From Gaiellasilicea sp037720595 (lineage in GTDB: Bacteria > Actinomycetota > Thermoleophilia > Gaiellales > Gaiellaceae), in the NCBI GenBank assembly GCA_037720595.1, contig JBBJLW010000016.1, positions 9,471-73,470 on the forward strand: 64,000 nt of DNA, read 5' to 3'. Below are positions 17,991 to 26,120 of the stretch, piece after piece. Position numbers and translations under genes: made by a program. Positions within the stretch are counted from its first letter, which is position 1, and each line of letters opens with the position of its first letter. Under the pieces are notes generated by a model. It made no database searches. It worked only from the letters and a program-made list of their open reading frames with translations, and was not told where the DNA came from.

Positions 17991-18911
17991 ATGAGATCGC
18001 TCCTCCTGCTCGCGGCCGTGGCCGCTCTCGTCCCGACAGCGCTCGCCGGCTCCGTCCGCTCCGTTACAGCGCCGGCGCCTGTGCTCGCCGTTGCGTTCGA
18101 TGGATCCCGCGTCGCCTATGCGGCCGGCCGCTCGACGACGGACTGCAACCGCGTCTTCGTCTGGAACCTCGCCACGCGCGGCGTCTCGAAGCTGGGGCGA
18201 AAGACCCACTGCGAGGAGACGAGCACCGGCAACGCGGTCGCGGCCGTCTCGATCGCCGGCAAGCGGGTGCTCTGGGTCCACTACGTCGGCGGTAACCTCC
18301 GCGACTGGACGCTCTGGACTGCGACGACTACGGCACCTGCGCCGATCCGCATCAGGCTCGTGACTCGCGAAGCAGATGCGCCCGCACCGATCGTGATCGG
18401 AGACGGCGGCGGTGCCCAGTCCGGCAATATCCTTCCCTATGGGGTCGACCGCACAGTGGTTGCGTTGCGCCCAAGCGGCGCGCGTCAGTTTCGGTGGACG
18501 GCCCCGGCAAAGGTCGTCGCGCTCTCGGCATCCGGCGCCCGGCTAGCCGTCGCGATCGAGGGCGGACGAGTAATCGTGCTCGACGGCAATGGGCGCATCC
18601 TTCGTTCGGAGACGTTCGCTCGGACCGTCGAGGCCGTCAAACTCACCCCCAACGCCCTCCTCGTCCAGTCGGGCAGGACTCTCGAGGTGCGTGATGACGG
18701 TGGTATCCGTTCGTACAGCCTCCTTGCGGGTATCCGGCTCGCCGATGCGACCAGCGAGAGCGCGATTCTCGTCGGGGGCGGCAAGGTGCTGCGGCTCGAG
18801 CTCGACTCGAGCCGTGGGGGCGTCTTCGCGAACGGCACGCTGACGGCGCTCGCGGACGAACGGGTTGTCGTCGCCACGAGTCGGAGCGTCACCCTCCGGG
18901 CGCTTCCCTAG
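17991..18911 (+). CDS. Secreted beta-propeller-like protein
   Basis: This 306-residue protein has a clear signal peptide (MRSLLLLAAVAALVPTALAG). The mature part repeats short strands with patterns such as VLAVAFDGSRVAYAAG, KVVALSASGARLAVAIEGG and GRVIVLDGNGRI, like WD40/YVTN propeller blades. Cys residues in TTDCNRVFVW and GRKTHCEE may form a disulfide. Such proteins are found in the envelope of many actinobacteria with no known role. The gene is divergent from secA and overlaps the next gene by 4 nt tail to tail. I cannot assign a substrate. Confidence 0.75.
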   Translation: MRSLLLLAAVAALVPTALAGSVRSVTAPAPVLAVAFDGSRVAYAAGRSTTDCNRVFVWNLATRGVSKLGRKTHCEETSTGNAVAAVSIAGKRVLWVHYVGGNLRDWTLWTATTTAPAPIRIRLVTREADAPAPIVIGDGGGAQSGNILPYGVDRTVVALRPSGARQFRWTAPAKVVALSASGARLAVAIEGGRVIVLDGNGRILRSETFARTVEAVKLTPNALLVQSGRTLEVRDDGGIRSYSLLAGIRLADATSESAILVGGGKVLRLELDSSRGGVFANGTLTALADERVVVATSRSVTLRALP

Positions 18912-19456
18912 AGCCGGTTCAGCTCGACCTCCCAGAGCATCTCGTCGAGGCGCTGCGCGGTCACGACGACATCGTCGCCGCCGAGTCGCTCGAGGGTGGG
19001 AATCGAGCCGAATGCGGTCATTCCGTCGAGCTCGAGCGTGCGCGCGCCGTCGCGGAGCGTCAAGGTGGCGCGGTCGCCGTCGACCTCCTCCGGGATCTCG
19101 ACCACCTGAACGCGCCGGCCGGCGACCGCCCAGAGCCCGTCGCCTCGACGAACGGCCTCGGCGCGGTACGGCGCTTCGAGCGCGCCCTCGAGTGCGGCGG
19201 CGAGCGTCTCGAGCTCGAGGTCGTCGGTCTCGGCCAGGATCGAGCCGTCCACCAGCACGACGAAGCGCGCCTCGTCGCCCTCGAGCTCGGGTGCCTCGGC
19301 GATCGCGACGGCGTCCCACTCGCGTTGCCGGTGGACCCCGTGAATCCCCACCTCGCCCCAGCGCGGAGCTGTGTCCAACGGCCCGTGCTCGACCGGTGTC
19401 ATTCCGCCGTCTCGGGCAAGCTGCTCGTGCAGCGGCTCGCGCTTCCGCCAGAACAT
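18908..19456 (-). CDS. Hypothetical protein
   Basis: The 182-residue soluble protein starts MFWRKREPLHEQLARDGGM, a beginning often seen in conserved actinobacterial unknowns that lie near hpf. It is rich in Glu, Leu and Val, with ordered strands (FVVLVDGSILAETD, RVQVVEIPEEV, ATLTLRDG) and no signal peptide or membrane segment. It is transcribed in the same direction as the hpf gene upstream (28 bp gap), so the two are probably one unit. Function unknown. Confidence 0.65.
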   Translation of the reverse strand: MFWRKREPLHEQLARDGGMTPVEHGPLDTAPRWGEVGIHGVHRQREWDAVAIAEAPELEGDEARFVVLVDGSILAETDDLELETLAAALEGALEAPYRAEAVRRGDGLWAVAGRRVQVVEIPEEVDGDRATLTLRDGARTLELDGMTAFGSIPTLERLGGDDVVVTAQRLDEMLWEVELNRL

Positions 19457-19484
19457 CAGGTCTGCGAGGGTGGCTGGGAGCCCA

Positions 19485-20039
19485 TCAAGCTTGGGGCTCG
19501 ATGTGCCCGTAGTCGCCGTCGCGGCGCCGGTAGACGACGTCCGTCTTGCCGGTCGCCTCGTTTCGGAAGACGAAGAAGTCGTGCCCGACCAACTCCAGCT
19601 CGAGCACCGCCTCTTCGGGCGAGAGCGGCTGGAGGTCGAACTGCTTGGACTTGACGATCATCGTGTCGAGCTGCTCGGCCGTGAAGTTCGGCTCCTGCGA
19701 CGCGGCCAGGCCGTTCGCGCTTGCGCGCCGGCCCGACTCGCGACGACTTCGCTTGGCGCGGTAGCGCTGAACCTGGCGGTCGAGCTTCTCGACGATCTGG
19801 TCGATCGACGATTCAAAGGACGTCGAGCACTCCCGCGCGCGCAACGTCGGTCCCTTCGTCCAGATCGTCGCCTCCGCCACATGATCGTCCGCGATGGAGG
19901 GATTGTGCTCGACCGCGAGCTCGAGCTCGACCTGCGTGGGATCGGCGAGCAGCCGCTCGAGCCGTCCAAGCTTCTCCTCGGCATACGTCCGGATCTGATC
20001 GGTGACCTCGACGTTTCGGCCCTTGACCTGAAGTCGCAT
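19485..20039 (-). CDS. hpf: Ribosome hibernation promoting factor, long form
   Basis: The N-terminal 100 residues (MRLQVKGRNVEVTDQIRTY, then KLGRLERLLADP) form the HPF/YfiA domain that sits in the 30S decoding site. The C-terminal part (KQFDLQPLSPEEAVLELEL, GHDFFVFRNEATG, VVYRRRDGDYGHIEP) is the dimerisation domain of long HPF, which makes 100S ribosomes in stationary phase. A length of 184 residues is slightly below the usual 190-230. It lies between comF and secA, as in many Gram-positive genomes. Confidence 0.95.
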   Translation of the reverse strand: MRLQVKGRNVEVTDQIRTYAEEKLGRLERLLADPTQVELELAVEHNPSIADDHVAEATIWTKGPTLRARECSTSFESSIDQIVEKLDRQVQRYRAKRSRRESGRRASANGLAASQEPNFTAEQLDTMIVKSKQFDLQPLSPEEAVLELELVGHDFFVFRNEATGKTDVVYRRRDGDYGHIEPQA

Positions 20040-20123
20040 CGCGTCTCCTTCTCTGTCCGGTTGAGGCTTCAGGGTAACGGACGCCGAGCCTCGGCGAACG
20101 ACCGGATCGTGCCTGGGAGCGGA

Positions 20124-20780
20124 TCAGCGGACAGCCCTCGCAAACGTAATCACCTCGACGTGTCGCGCACCTCCTTTCCTGAGCGCCGAAGCCGCGGCGG
20201 CGGCCGTTGCTCCGCTTGTAAAGACATCGTCGACGAGGCAGACGCTCGCCGGCGAGGCACGAGCCGACGCAAAGGCGCCGGCAACATTGCTCCGGCGCTC
20301 CTTCAGGCCGAGACCGCGCTGCGGGTCGACCGACCGGATCCGACGAACGAGCGACTCGACGGGCAATCCCCACTCCACTCCGAGCGCACGAGCAAGCGAC
20401 TCTGCAGGCCGATGGCCCCGTTCGAGCGAGCGGTCGCGATCGGCAGGCACGAACGCGAGCACCGCTACGGCCGGCCGAGCGAGAGACTCGACGACGATCG
20501 CGGCGGCGATCCGCGCCAGGTGGCGCTGACCGCGTTCCTTCCACGCCGAGACGAACTTCCGTGCCCTGTCGTCGTAGACGATCGCGGCGCGCGCGGACGC
20601 GAACGCGAGCCGGCGTCCGCGGCATTCGGCACACCGTCGGATCGGCCAGGCACCCGGCGAGCCGCACCGCTCGCAGAGTGGCGGCGCCAGCCGGACGAGG
20701 CCGTCGCGGCAGGCCTCGCAGAGCGATGAGCCGGTGATGCCACAGGAGGCACAGCGCCGGGGAAGGAGGAGGTCGAGCAC
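20124..20780 (-). CDS. comF: ComF-family phosphoribosyltransferase-like protein
   Basis: The 218-residue protein has an N-terminal zinc region with CxxC pairs (RRCASCG, LCEAC, LCERCG, RRCAECRG) and a C-terminal PRTase fold with the pyrophosphate-binding motif VCLVDDVFTSGATAAAAA. RRIRSVDPQRGLGLKERRSNV is the usual ComF connecting segment. ComF is needed for DNA uptake in competent bacteria and works with ComFA, which is not in this window. The start at ATG 20780 (MLDLLLPRRCASCG) is typical. Confidence 0.92.
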   Translation of the reverse strand: MLDLLLPRRCASCGITGSSLCEACRDGLVRLAPPLCERCGSPGAWPIRRCAECRGRRLAFASARAAIVYDDRARKFVSAWKERGQRHLARIAAAIVVESLARPAVAVLAFVPADRDRSLERGHRPAESLARALGVEWGLPVESLVRRIRSVDPQRGLGLKERRSNVAGAFASARASPASVCLVDDVFTSGATAAAAASALRKGGARHVEVITFARAVR

Positions 20781-20802
20781 ACCCTCGACGCTAGCCGTCG
20801 AA

Positions 20803-20820
20803 CCGTCACGAAACCGTCAC
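20803..20820. promoter_or_regulatory. 11-bp tandem repeats upstream of comF
   Basis: CCGTCAC occurs at 20803-20809 and 20814-20820, that is GTGACGG twice with 11-bp periodicity on the comF strand. Such spacing is typical of OmpR/PhoB-type response-regulator boxes. The repeats lie 23-40 bp upstream of the comF start, around the expected promoter. Confidence 0.4.
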
Positions 20821-20847
20821 AGCTTTGTGTCGAATCCGTGCCATTTC

Positions 20848-20878
20848 AGCTACTCGAGGGTCGACTTCTCGAGTAGCT
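20848..20878. terminator. Hairpin at the end of the UDP-sugar pyrophosphorylase gene
   Basis: AGCTACTCGAG (20848-20858) and CTCGAGTAGCT (20868-20878) are perfect 11-bp arms around a 9-nt loop. The hairpin contains the last codons and stop of the gene ending at 20850. No T-run follows, so it may act as a processing or stability element, or as a Rho-assisted end. Confidence 0.5.
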
Positions 20879-21956
20879 CCCGCAGCGGCTCGCGGGCCGC
20901 TTCGAGGTCGGCGGGCGTCTTCACCGGTAAGAAGCGACCGCGCGGCCCCTCTCGCGGCACCTCCAGGTAGGTCGTCGGCACGAACGCCGTGATCTCGTGG
21001 TAGAGATGCTCGAGCTGGACGGCGACGCGCCCGTCCACCGTCTTCTCGACGTGGAGCCAGGTGAGATCGTAGGCCCGCTCGAGCACGTCGAGATCGCAAG
21101 TGAGGGTGTTGACGTTGAATACCGAGATCCGGCGCTGGTCGAAGCCGGGCGGGAAGCGGGGGCCTTCGAGCAGCAACAACCGGCCGTCGACCCGCGCGGG
21201 CGCACCGCCGATGTCACCCCTCTTTCGGGCGACCTCGGCCGTCACCGGCCGGCCGCAGAGCAGGTGCATTCCGAGCACCGCGGGGTCAATCCGCGCGCCG
21301 AGGTTGTCGACGTTCGAGACCATCACCGTGCGGATTCCTCGCGTTCGGAGCCGCTCGAGCATGCCCGAGCGCGCGAACGCCGCAAGGAAGTCTCCGTGAC
21401 CGGGGCTGTAGAGGGAGACGCGCCCGTCGTCCTCGCGGAAGAGCGAGCCGTCGGGCTCGAGGCGCAGGGAGACGGATTGAGCGAAGCTCAAAGGCTCCGG
21501 CAGAGGGAGAGCCGCGACGAAGTCACGGACGATCTCGTCAGTCGCGAAGCTCGTCATCAGCACGGTCGGAATCTCGGTACCGAGCGCCGACGCGACCGCC
21601 GCGGTCTGCGCGAGCTTGAGCTCCAGGAAGCTCCGGCCGTCGAGCACCTCGACCGTGCCCTTGACGACGCCGCCGAACCGGGTCGCCATCCCGCCCGTGA
21701 GCACGACCGAAGCGACCTCGCCTGACTGGAGGGCCGTCAGACCGGCGGCCCTCGCCTCGCGGTCGTCGCCTCGCTCGGGCAGCTTTACGATGTCGTTCGC
21801 GCGCGGCGGCTCGACCTCGCCGCCGACGGCGTTCGATTCCGGCGCGAGCGAGCCGTCTGCGACCCTCGCCTGCAACCCGAGGAATGTCTCCTCGTCGAAG
21901 CCGTAGCGCTCGAGCGTCGCACGGCTTTCGGCGTCGATCTCGTCGAGCAACGTCAT
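20850..21956 (-). CDS. UDPGP-family UTP-sugar-1-phosphate uridylyltransferase
   Basis: This 368-residue enzyme makes UDP-sugars from UTP and a sugar phosphate. VVLTGGMATRFGGVVKGTVEVL is the nucleotide-binding loop (split here as LTGGMATRFGG and VKGTVEV), with VMTSFATDEIV and VMVSNVDNLGARIDPAVLG as further UDPGP-family features. FNVNTL and HVEKTVDG complete the sugar site. It is of the eukaryote-like UDPGP family and not of the usual bacterial GalU. Its ATG overlaps the mtnA stop (ATGA). Together with ugd at 26-27 kb it can supply UDP-glucuronate for polysaccharides. Confidence 0.85.
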   Translation of the reverse strand: MTLLDEIDAESRATLERYGFDEETFLGLQARVADGSLAPESNAVGGEVEPPRANDIVKLPERGDDREARAAGLTALQSGEVASVVLTGGMATRFGGVVKGTVEVLDGRSFLELKLAQTAAVASALGTEIPTVLMTSFATDEIVRDFVAALPLPEPLSFAQSVSLRLEPDGSLFREDDGRVSLYSPGHGDFLAAFARSGMLERLRTRGIRTVMVSNVDNLGARIDPAVLGMHLLCGRPVTAEVARKRGDIGGAPARVDGRLLLLEGPRFPPGFDQRRISVFNVNTLTCDLDVLERAYDLTWLHVEKTVDGRVAVQLEHLYHEITAFVPTTYLEVPREGPRGRFLPVKTPADLEAAREPLRELLEKSTLE

Positions 21957-22933
21957 CTCGACCGCACAGCGCGGGGCAGGCTCTCGGCGAATGGCGACCT
22001 GTGGACGCCTTCCTCGGTGACGATCGCAGCGATCAACGCGGCCGGGGTGACATCGAAGGCCGGATTGCGCGCTGCGAACCGAGTCGTTACCTCGGCGCCG
22101 GGTCGCTCCTCGATCGGGATCCCCGCCCCGGTAGGCGTCTCGAAGTCGATCGTCGAGGTCGGTGCCACGACGTAAAGAGGGATCCGGTGGTAGACCGCGG
22201 CAATTGCCAGACCGTAGGTGCCGATCTTGTTCGCCGAGTCGCCGTTGGCGGCAATCCGGTCGGCTCCGGTGACGATGCAATCGACCTCGCCGAGCGCCAT
22301 CAGGTGCGCAGCGGCCGAGTCGGCGATCACGGCGTTCGGAATCCCGAGCGTCTCGAGCTCCCATGCGGTCAGCCGCGCACCCTGGAGCAAGGGGCGCGTC
22401 TCGTCGACGAGGACGTGCGCGAGAAGTCCCTGCTCCCAAGCTGCCCGCAGCGCCCCGAGCGCCGAGCCGTACCCGCTCGTCGCGAGCCCGCCGGCATTGC
22501 AGTGCGTCAGCGCCCTCGTCCCCGGTGCGAAGAGCTCGATCGCGTGCGCGGACATCCGCTTGCAGCGCGACACCTCCTCCTCGTGCAGCCGGCGCGCGTG
22601 CTCTGGCGAAGGGTCCGATCGCATCTGCTCGAGCGCCCAGACGAGGTTGATCGCCGTCGGGCGAGAATCCGCGAGCAGCGCGTATGCCTCGTCGAGATCC
22701 TCCCCACGATCCGCCGCGAGCGCGTAGCCGTAGGCGGCCGCGACGCCGATCGAGGGCGCGCCTCTGACCGCGAGCGTCCGGATCGCCTCCGCGACCTCGG
22801 CCGAGCTCGTGCAGCGGAGCTCTACCTCCTCGTCGGGGAGCCGTCGCTGGTCGAGGAAAATCACTGCGTGATCCTCTAGACGAAGAATCCGATCCGGCTC
22901 GAGCGCCGATGCAGAGCGGTTAGGTCCCCTCAT
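21953..22933 (-). CDS. mtnA: S-methyl-5-thioribose-1-phosphate isomerase
   Basis: MtnA converts methylthioribose-1-phosphate to the ribulose form in methionine salvage. The 326-residue protein has VRGAPSIGVAAAYG near residue 57, catalytic Cys145 in THCNAGGLATSGYGSAL and Asp225 in GADRIAANGDSANKIGTYG. ATG 22933 overlaps the ahcY end by 14 nt; an ATG 4 codons upstream is also open. Neighbouring ahcY places both in the recycling of SAM by-products. Other mtn genes are not in the window. Confidence 0.93.
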   Translation of the reverse strand: MRGPNRSASALEPDRILRLEDHAVIFLDQRRLPDEEVELRCTSSAEVAEAIRTLAVRGAPSIGVAAAYGYALAADRGEDLDEAYALLADSRPTAINLVWALEQMRSDPSPEHARRLHEEEVSRCKRMSAHAIELFAPGTRALTHCNAGGLATSGYGSALGALRAAWEQGLLAHVLVDETRPLLQGARLTAWELETLGIPNAVIADSAAAHLMALGEVDCIVTGADRIAANGDSANKIGTYGLAIAAVYHRIPLYVVAPTSTIDFETPTGAGIPIEERPGAEVTTRFAARNPAFDVTPAALIAAIVTEEGVHRSPFAESLPRAVRSR

Positions 22934-24188
22934 CCCACGACGCAAGGTACTTCGCCTGCTCCTCGGAGAGCTGGTCGATCTCGATTCCCATCGTCGCGAG
23001 CTTGAGTCGCGCGATCTCGTCGTCGATTTCCTTCGGGACGACGTAGACCTTTCGCTCCAGGGAAGCGGCGTTCTGGACGACGTACTCGGCCGAGAGGGCC
23101 TGGTTCGCGAAGGACATGTCCATCACGATCGCGGGATGCCCCTCGGCCGCGGCGAGGTTGATCAGGCGGCCCTCTCCGAGCAGGTAGAGCCGGCGGCCGT
23201 CGGTGAGCGTGAACTCCTCCACGAACTCGCGGGCGGCACGCGCCTCGCCGGCGAGCGCGCGGAGCGCCGAGATCTCGATCTCGACGTTGAAATGGCCCGT
23301 GTTGCAGAGGATCGCGCCGTCCTTCATCTGCTCCATGTGCTTCGCCGCGAGCACCGATTTGTTGCCCGTCGCCGTGCAGAAGATATCGCCGATCGAAGCG
23401 GCCTTCTCCATCGAGAGCACCTCGAAGCCGTCCATCGCCGCCTCCAGGGCCGGCATCGGATCGACCTCCGTCACGATCACGTGGGCACCGAGGCCCTTCG
23501 CGCGCATCGCCACTCCGCGGCCGACCCAGCCGTAGCCGGCGACCACGAAACGCTTGCCGGCGAGGAGGACGTTGGTCGCGCGAATGATCCCGTCGATCGT
23601 CGACTGGCCGGTGCCGTAGCGGTTGTCGAAGAGGTGCTTCGTCCGCGCCTCGTTGACCGCGATCACCGGAAATCCGAGCTTGCCGTCGCGCTCCAGCGCT
23701 TTCAGCCGGATCACGCCGGTCGTCGTCTCCTCGGTTCCGGCGATCACGTCGCCGAGCTGCTCGCGGCGCGCGCTGTGGAGGACACCGATCACGTCGGCGC
23801 CGTCGTCCATCGTGATGTGCGGCTTGTGGTCGACCGCGGCCTCGATGTGCTGGTAGTAGGTGTCGTTGTCCTCGCCCTTGATCGCGAAGACGGAGATGTC
23901 GAACTCGTCCACGAGCGCTGCGGCTACGTCGTCCTGGGTGGAGAGCGGATTCGAGGCTGAGAGGACGACGTCTGCGCCGCCGGCCTTCAGTGTCCGCATC
24001 AGGTTCGCCGTCTCCGTGGTCACATGCAGGCAGGCCGCGATGCGGTGGCCGTCGAGCGGTCGCTCCGCCTCGAAGCGCTCGCGGATCGCGGCGAGCACCG
24101 GCATTTGCCGGTCGGCCCACTCGATTCGGCGTATTCCCTCTGCGGCGAGGGCCAGGTCCTTGACGTCGTGCTTAGGGGGCGAAGTCAT
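22920..24188 (-). CDS. ahcY: Adenosylhomocysteinase
   Basis: This enzyme splits S-adenosylhomocysteine into adenosine and homocysteine, removing the product inhibitor of methyltransferases. The 422-residue protein has SASNPLSTQDDVAAAL, the NAD-binding VVAGYGWVGRGVAMRAKGLG, and ends near QAKYLASWDEGT, a shortened version of the family C-terminus, which often closes with Lys-x-x-His-Tyr-Arg-Tyr. ATG 24188 follows a good GAGAGGA ribosome site; 35 more codons are open upstream but are unlike the family. It lies 31 bp after a MerR regulator gene. Confidence 0.95.
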   Translation of the reverse strand: MTSPPKHDVKDLALAAEGIRRIEWADRQMPVLAAIRERFEAERPLDGHRIAACLHVTTETANLMRTLKAGGADVVLSASNPLSTQDDVAAALVDEFDISVFAIKGEDNDTYYQHIEAAVDHKPHITMDDGADVIGVLHSARREQLGDVIAGTEETTTGVIRLKALERDGKLGFPVIAVNEARTKHLFDNRYGTGQSTIDGIIRATNVLLAGKRFVVAGYGWVGRGVAMRAKGLGAHVIVTEVDPMPALEAAMDGFEVLSMEKAASIGDIFCTATGNKSVLAAKHMEQMKDGAILCNTGHFNVEIEISALRALAGEARAAREFVEEFTLTDGRRLYLLGEGRLINLAAAEGHPAIVMDMSFANQALSAEYVVQNAASLERKVYVVPKEIDDEIARLKLATMGIEIDQLSEEQAKYLASWDEGT

Positions 24189-24219
24189 CGGTTCCTCTCG
24201 TTTTAGCGGGCAAGGTGTA

Positions 24220-24546
24220 TCAGGCGGCGAGCAGCCGCTCGTGCTTGCGCTGATCCCAGTCGACCCAGTCTCCGGCGGGGCCACTGCCCGCAAGCCAGGT
24301 GTCGACCGCGGCGCGGAGCGCCGGCTCCCAACGCAGTCGGGCGACGAAGGCGAGCTCGTCGAGCTCGACGCCGTGGGTTTCGCGAAGGTCGCGCAGCGAG
24401 CGGAGCTGGTTCAGCTCCCGGAGTCCGTAGCGCCGGTAGCCGGCACCGGTTCGGGTGGGAACGACGAGTCCGGAGGACTCCAGATAGCGCAGCATCCGCG
24501 CCGACCAGCCGGTGCGCGCAGCCGCGTCTCCGATCGCCAGCTCCAT
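24220..24546 (-). CDS. MerR-family regulator upstream of ahcY
   Basis: The 108-residue protein has the MerR winged HTH: AIGDAAARTGWSARMLRYLE, SSGLVVPTRTGAGYRRYGL and ELNQLRSLRDLRETHGVELDEL. The dimerisation coiled coil is short and no metal-binding Cys pair is present, so the effector is unclear. A perfect dyad starts 3 bp upstream of its ATG and is the likely operator. The gene is followed by ahcY on the same strand, suggesting that it controls methyl-cycle genes. Confidence 0.88.
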   Translation of the reverse strand: MELAIGDAAARTGWSARMLRYLESSGLVVPTRTGAGYRRYGLRELNQLRSLRDLRETHGVELDELAFVARLRWEPALRAAVDTWLAGSGPAGDWVDWDQRKHERLLAA

Positions 24547-24548
24547 CG

Positions 24549-24580
24549 GCCAACCTTACCACAAGCGTGGTAAGGTTGGC
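24549..24580. promoter_or_regulatory. 14-bp inverted repeat, MerR operator candidate
   Basis: GCCAACCTTACCAC (24549-24562) and GTGGTAAGGTTGGC (24567-24580) are exact inverse complements around AAGC. The site fills the whole gap between the cupin stop and the merR start. On the minus strand CTTACCAC-N4-GTGGTAAG has the dyad layout of MerR operators. It could also end the cupin transcript, but no T-run follows. Confidence 0.7.
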
Positions 24581-24996
24581 TAAGCCTCGCTCGTTCCTTT
24601 GCGCCCGTAGAGATCCTCGAGGCGGACGACGTCGTCGAGCTGCGGCGTCGAGACCTCGAGAATCGTCGTGTCCTCGATCGCCGTGACCCGATGGATCGTG
24701 CCCGGGCGGTAGCGAAAGGCCGCGCCGGCCCCGATCACCTCCTCCGTGAGAACCGCCTGGCCGACCTCGCCGAGCTCGAGCTTCGCTTTCCCCGACTGGA
24801 CGAGCCACGACTCGTCCTTCTCCTTGTGGAACTGAAGGCTGAGTGCCGCCCCCGCCTTCACAAACAGCACCTTGCCGACGTAGATCTCCGAATGCGCCCA
24901 GATCAGCTCGTGTCCCCACGGCTTCTCGACGCGACGCACGGCGAAGCTCCAGCGGTCGAGCGAGTCGAAGTTGGGGGAGTCGGGATCCGTGGTCAA
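24580..24996 (-). CDS. Cupin, mannose-6-phosphate isomerase C-terminal-like
   Basis: The 138-residue single-domain cupin matches the type II phosphomannose isomerase domain: VEKPWGHELIWAHSEIYVGK, SLQFHKEKDESWLVQSGKAKLELG and FRYRPGTIHRVTAIEDTTILEVSTP (two stretches). The metal-binding His/Glu set is visible as QFHKEKDE and IHRV. It would interconvert fructose-6-phosphate and mannose-6-phosphate, or only bind a sugar. It overlaps the nucleotidyltransferase gene upstream by 4 nt; the two functions are often fused in one bifunctional protein. Confidence 0.82.
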   Translation of the reverse strand: MTTDPDSPNFDSLDRWSFAVRRVEKPWGHELIWAHSEIYVGKVLFVKAGAALSLQFHKEKDESWLVQSGKAKLELGEVGQAVLTEEVIGAGAAFRYRPGTIHRVTAIEDTTILEVSTPQLDDVVRLEDLYGRKGTSEA

Positions 24997-26120
24997 GAGA
25001 AGGTCAGAGCACCCGGAGGGATCGACTCACCGGCGGCGATGCGGATGCCGTGAGCGAGCATATTCCTCTCGCCGAGCTTCGCGCCGGGTCCAACGACGGA
25101 AAGGCCGCGAATCTCGCAGCCGGCGCCGATCTCGGCCTGCTCGCCCACGATCGAGCCGATCACCGACGTCGTCTCCCCCACGCGCGCGCCCGCGGCGATC
25201 ACGGACGAGTCGATCACGGCGCGAGCGCCGACCCACGCTCCCGCGCCGACCACCGCGAGGCTGCCGACCCGCGCCCCGTCCTCGATCACCGCGGCCGCGC
25301 CGACGTAGACGGGCGGTACGAGTCGCGCCCCCGCCGCGACCTGCGCGCCGGATGCGACGAGCGTGTAGTCGGGGCCGAGCAAATCGCCGAGCTCCGACGG
25401 GAAATTCCGCTCGAGCACGTCGCAGTGTGCGTCGAGATAGCTCTCGGGCGTGCCGATGTCGCGCCAGTAGCCGTCGAGCCGGAAACCGTAGAGCGAGCCC
25501 GCCTCGACGAGGCGTGGGAAGACGTCGCGCTCGATCGAGACCGGACGGCCGGGCTCGACCAGGTCGAGCACCTCCGGCTCGAGGACGTAGAGGCCGGCGT
25601 TGATCAGGTTCGTGTCGATCTCCTCCGCCCGCGGCTTCTCGACGAACGCCCGCACTCGGCCGTCCTCGGCACAGCGGACGAGCCCGTAGCGACTCGGATC
25701 GTCGACGGGTGCGAGGAGAATGGTTCCGGCGGCGCCGCGCTCGCGGTGGAACGCGAGCATCGCGCCGAGATCGGCCCCGTGGAGCACGTCTCCGTTCAGT
25801 GCGACGAACGTCTCCGAGATGCCTTCGGCGCCGAAACGGATTCCTCCGCCTGTGCCGAGCGGCGTCGGCTCGACCCTGTACGAGAGGGCGAGGTTCCCGT
25901 GCCGGTCGCTGAAATGGGCCTCGATCTGCGTCGGCAGGTAGCCGCAGGAGAGGATCGCGCGGTCGACGCCGTGCCGGGCCAGATGCTCGAAGGTATAGGC
26001 CAGGAGAGGCCTGTCGACGAGCGGGAGCATCGGCTTCGGCGTCCTCGCGGTCAACGGTCGCAGGCGGGTGCCTTCACCCCCGACGAGGATGACCGCGGGC
26101 AGGCTTCCTGGGGCGCTCAT
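24993..26120 (-). CDS. NDP-sugar pyrophosphorylase with hexapeptide-repeat domain
   Basis: This 375-residue enzyme is of the mannose-1-phosphate guanylyltransferase / glucose-1-phosphate nucleotidylyltransferase type. N-terminal Rossmann-like domain: VILVGGEGTRLRPLTARTPK is the nucleotide loop, FVALNGDVLHGADL holds a metal Asp and VEKPRAEEIDT a sugar-binding Lys. A left-handed beta-helix of hexapeptides fills residues 270-360. With the downstream PMI-like cupin I favour GDP-mannose supply, but UDP- or dTDP-sugars cannot be excluded. The start overlaps the ugd stop by 4 nt. Confidence 0.85.
   Translation of the reverse strand: MSAPGSLPAVILVGGEGTRLRPLTARTPKPMLPLVDRPLLAYTFEHLARHGVDRAILSCGYLPTQIEAHFSDRHGNLALSYRVEPTPLGTGGGIRFGAEGISETFVALNGDVLHGADLGAMLAFHRERGAAGTILLAPVDDPSRYGLVRCAEDGRVRAFVEKPRAEEIDTNLINAGLYVLEPEVLDLVEPGRPVSIERDVFPRLVEAGSLYGFRLDGYWRDIGTPESYLDAHCDVLERNFPSELGDLLGPDYTLVASGAQVAAGARLVPPVYVGAAAVIEDGARVGSLAVVGAGAWVGARAVIDSSVIAAGARVGETTSVIGSIVGEQAEIGAGCEIRGLSVVGPGAKLGERNMLAHGIRIAAGESIPPGALTFS

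Noticed and set aside
24189..24219. SAH or SAM riboswitch in front of ahcY
   Set aside because: The gap between merR and ahcY is just 31 bp, too short for a riboswitch.
24549..24580. Intrinsic terminator of the cupin gene
   Set aside because: The perfect dyad has no T-run and directly abuts a merR start codon, so an operator is more likely, although a dual role cannot be excluded.
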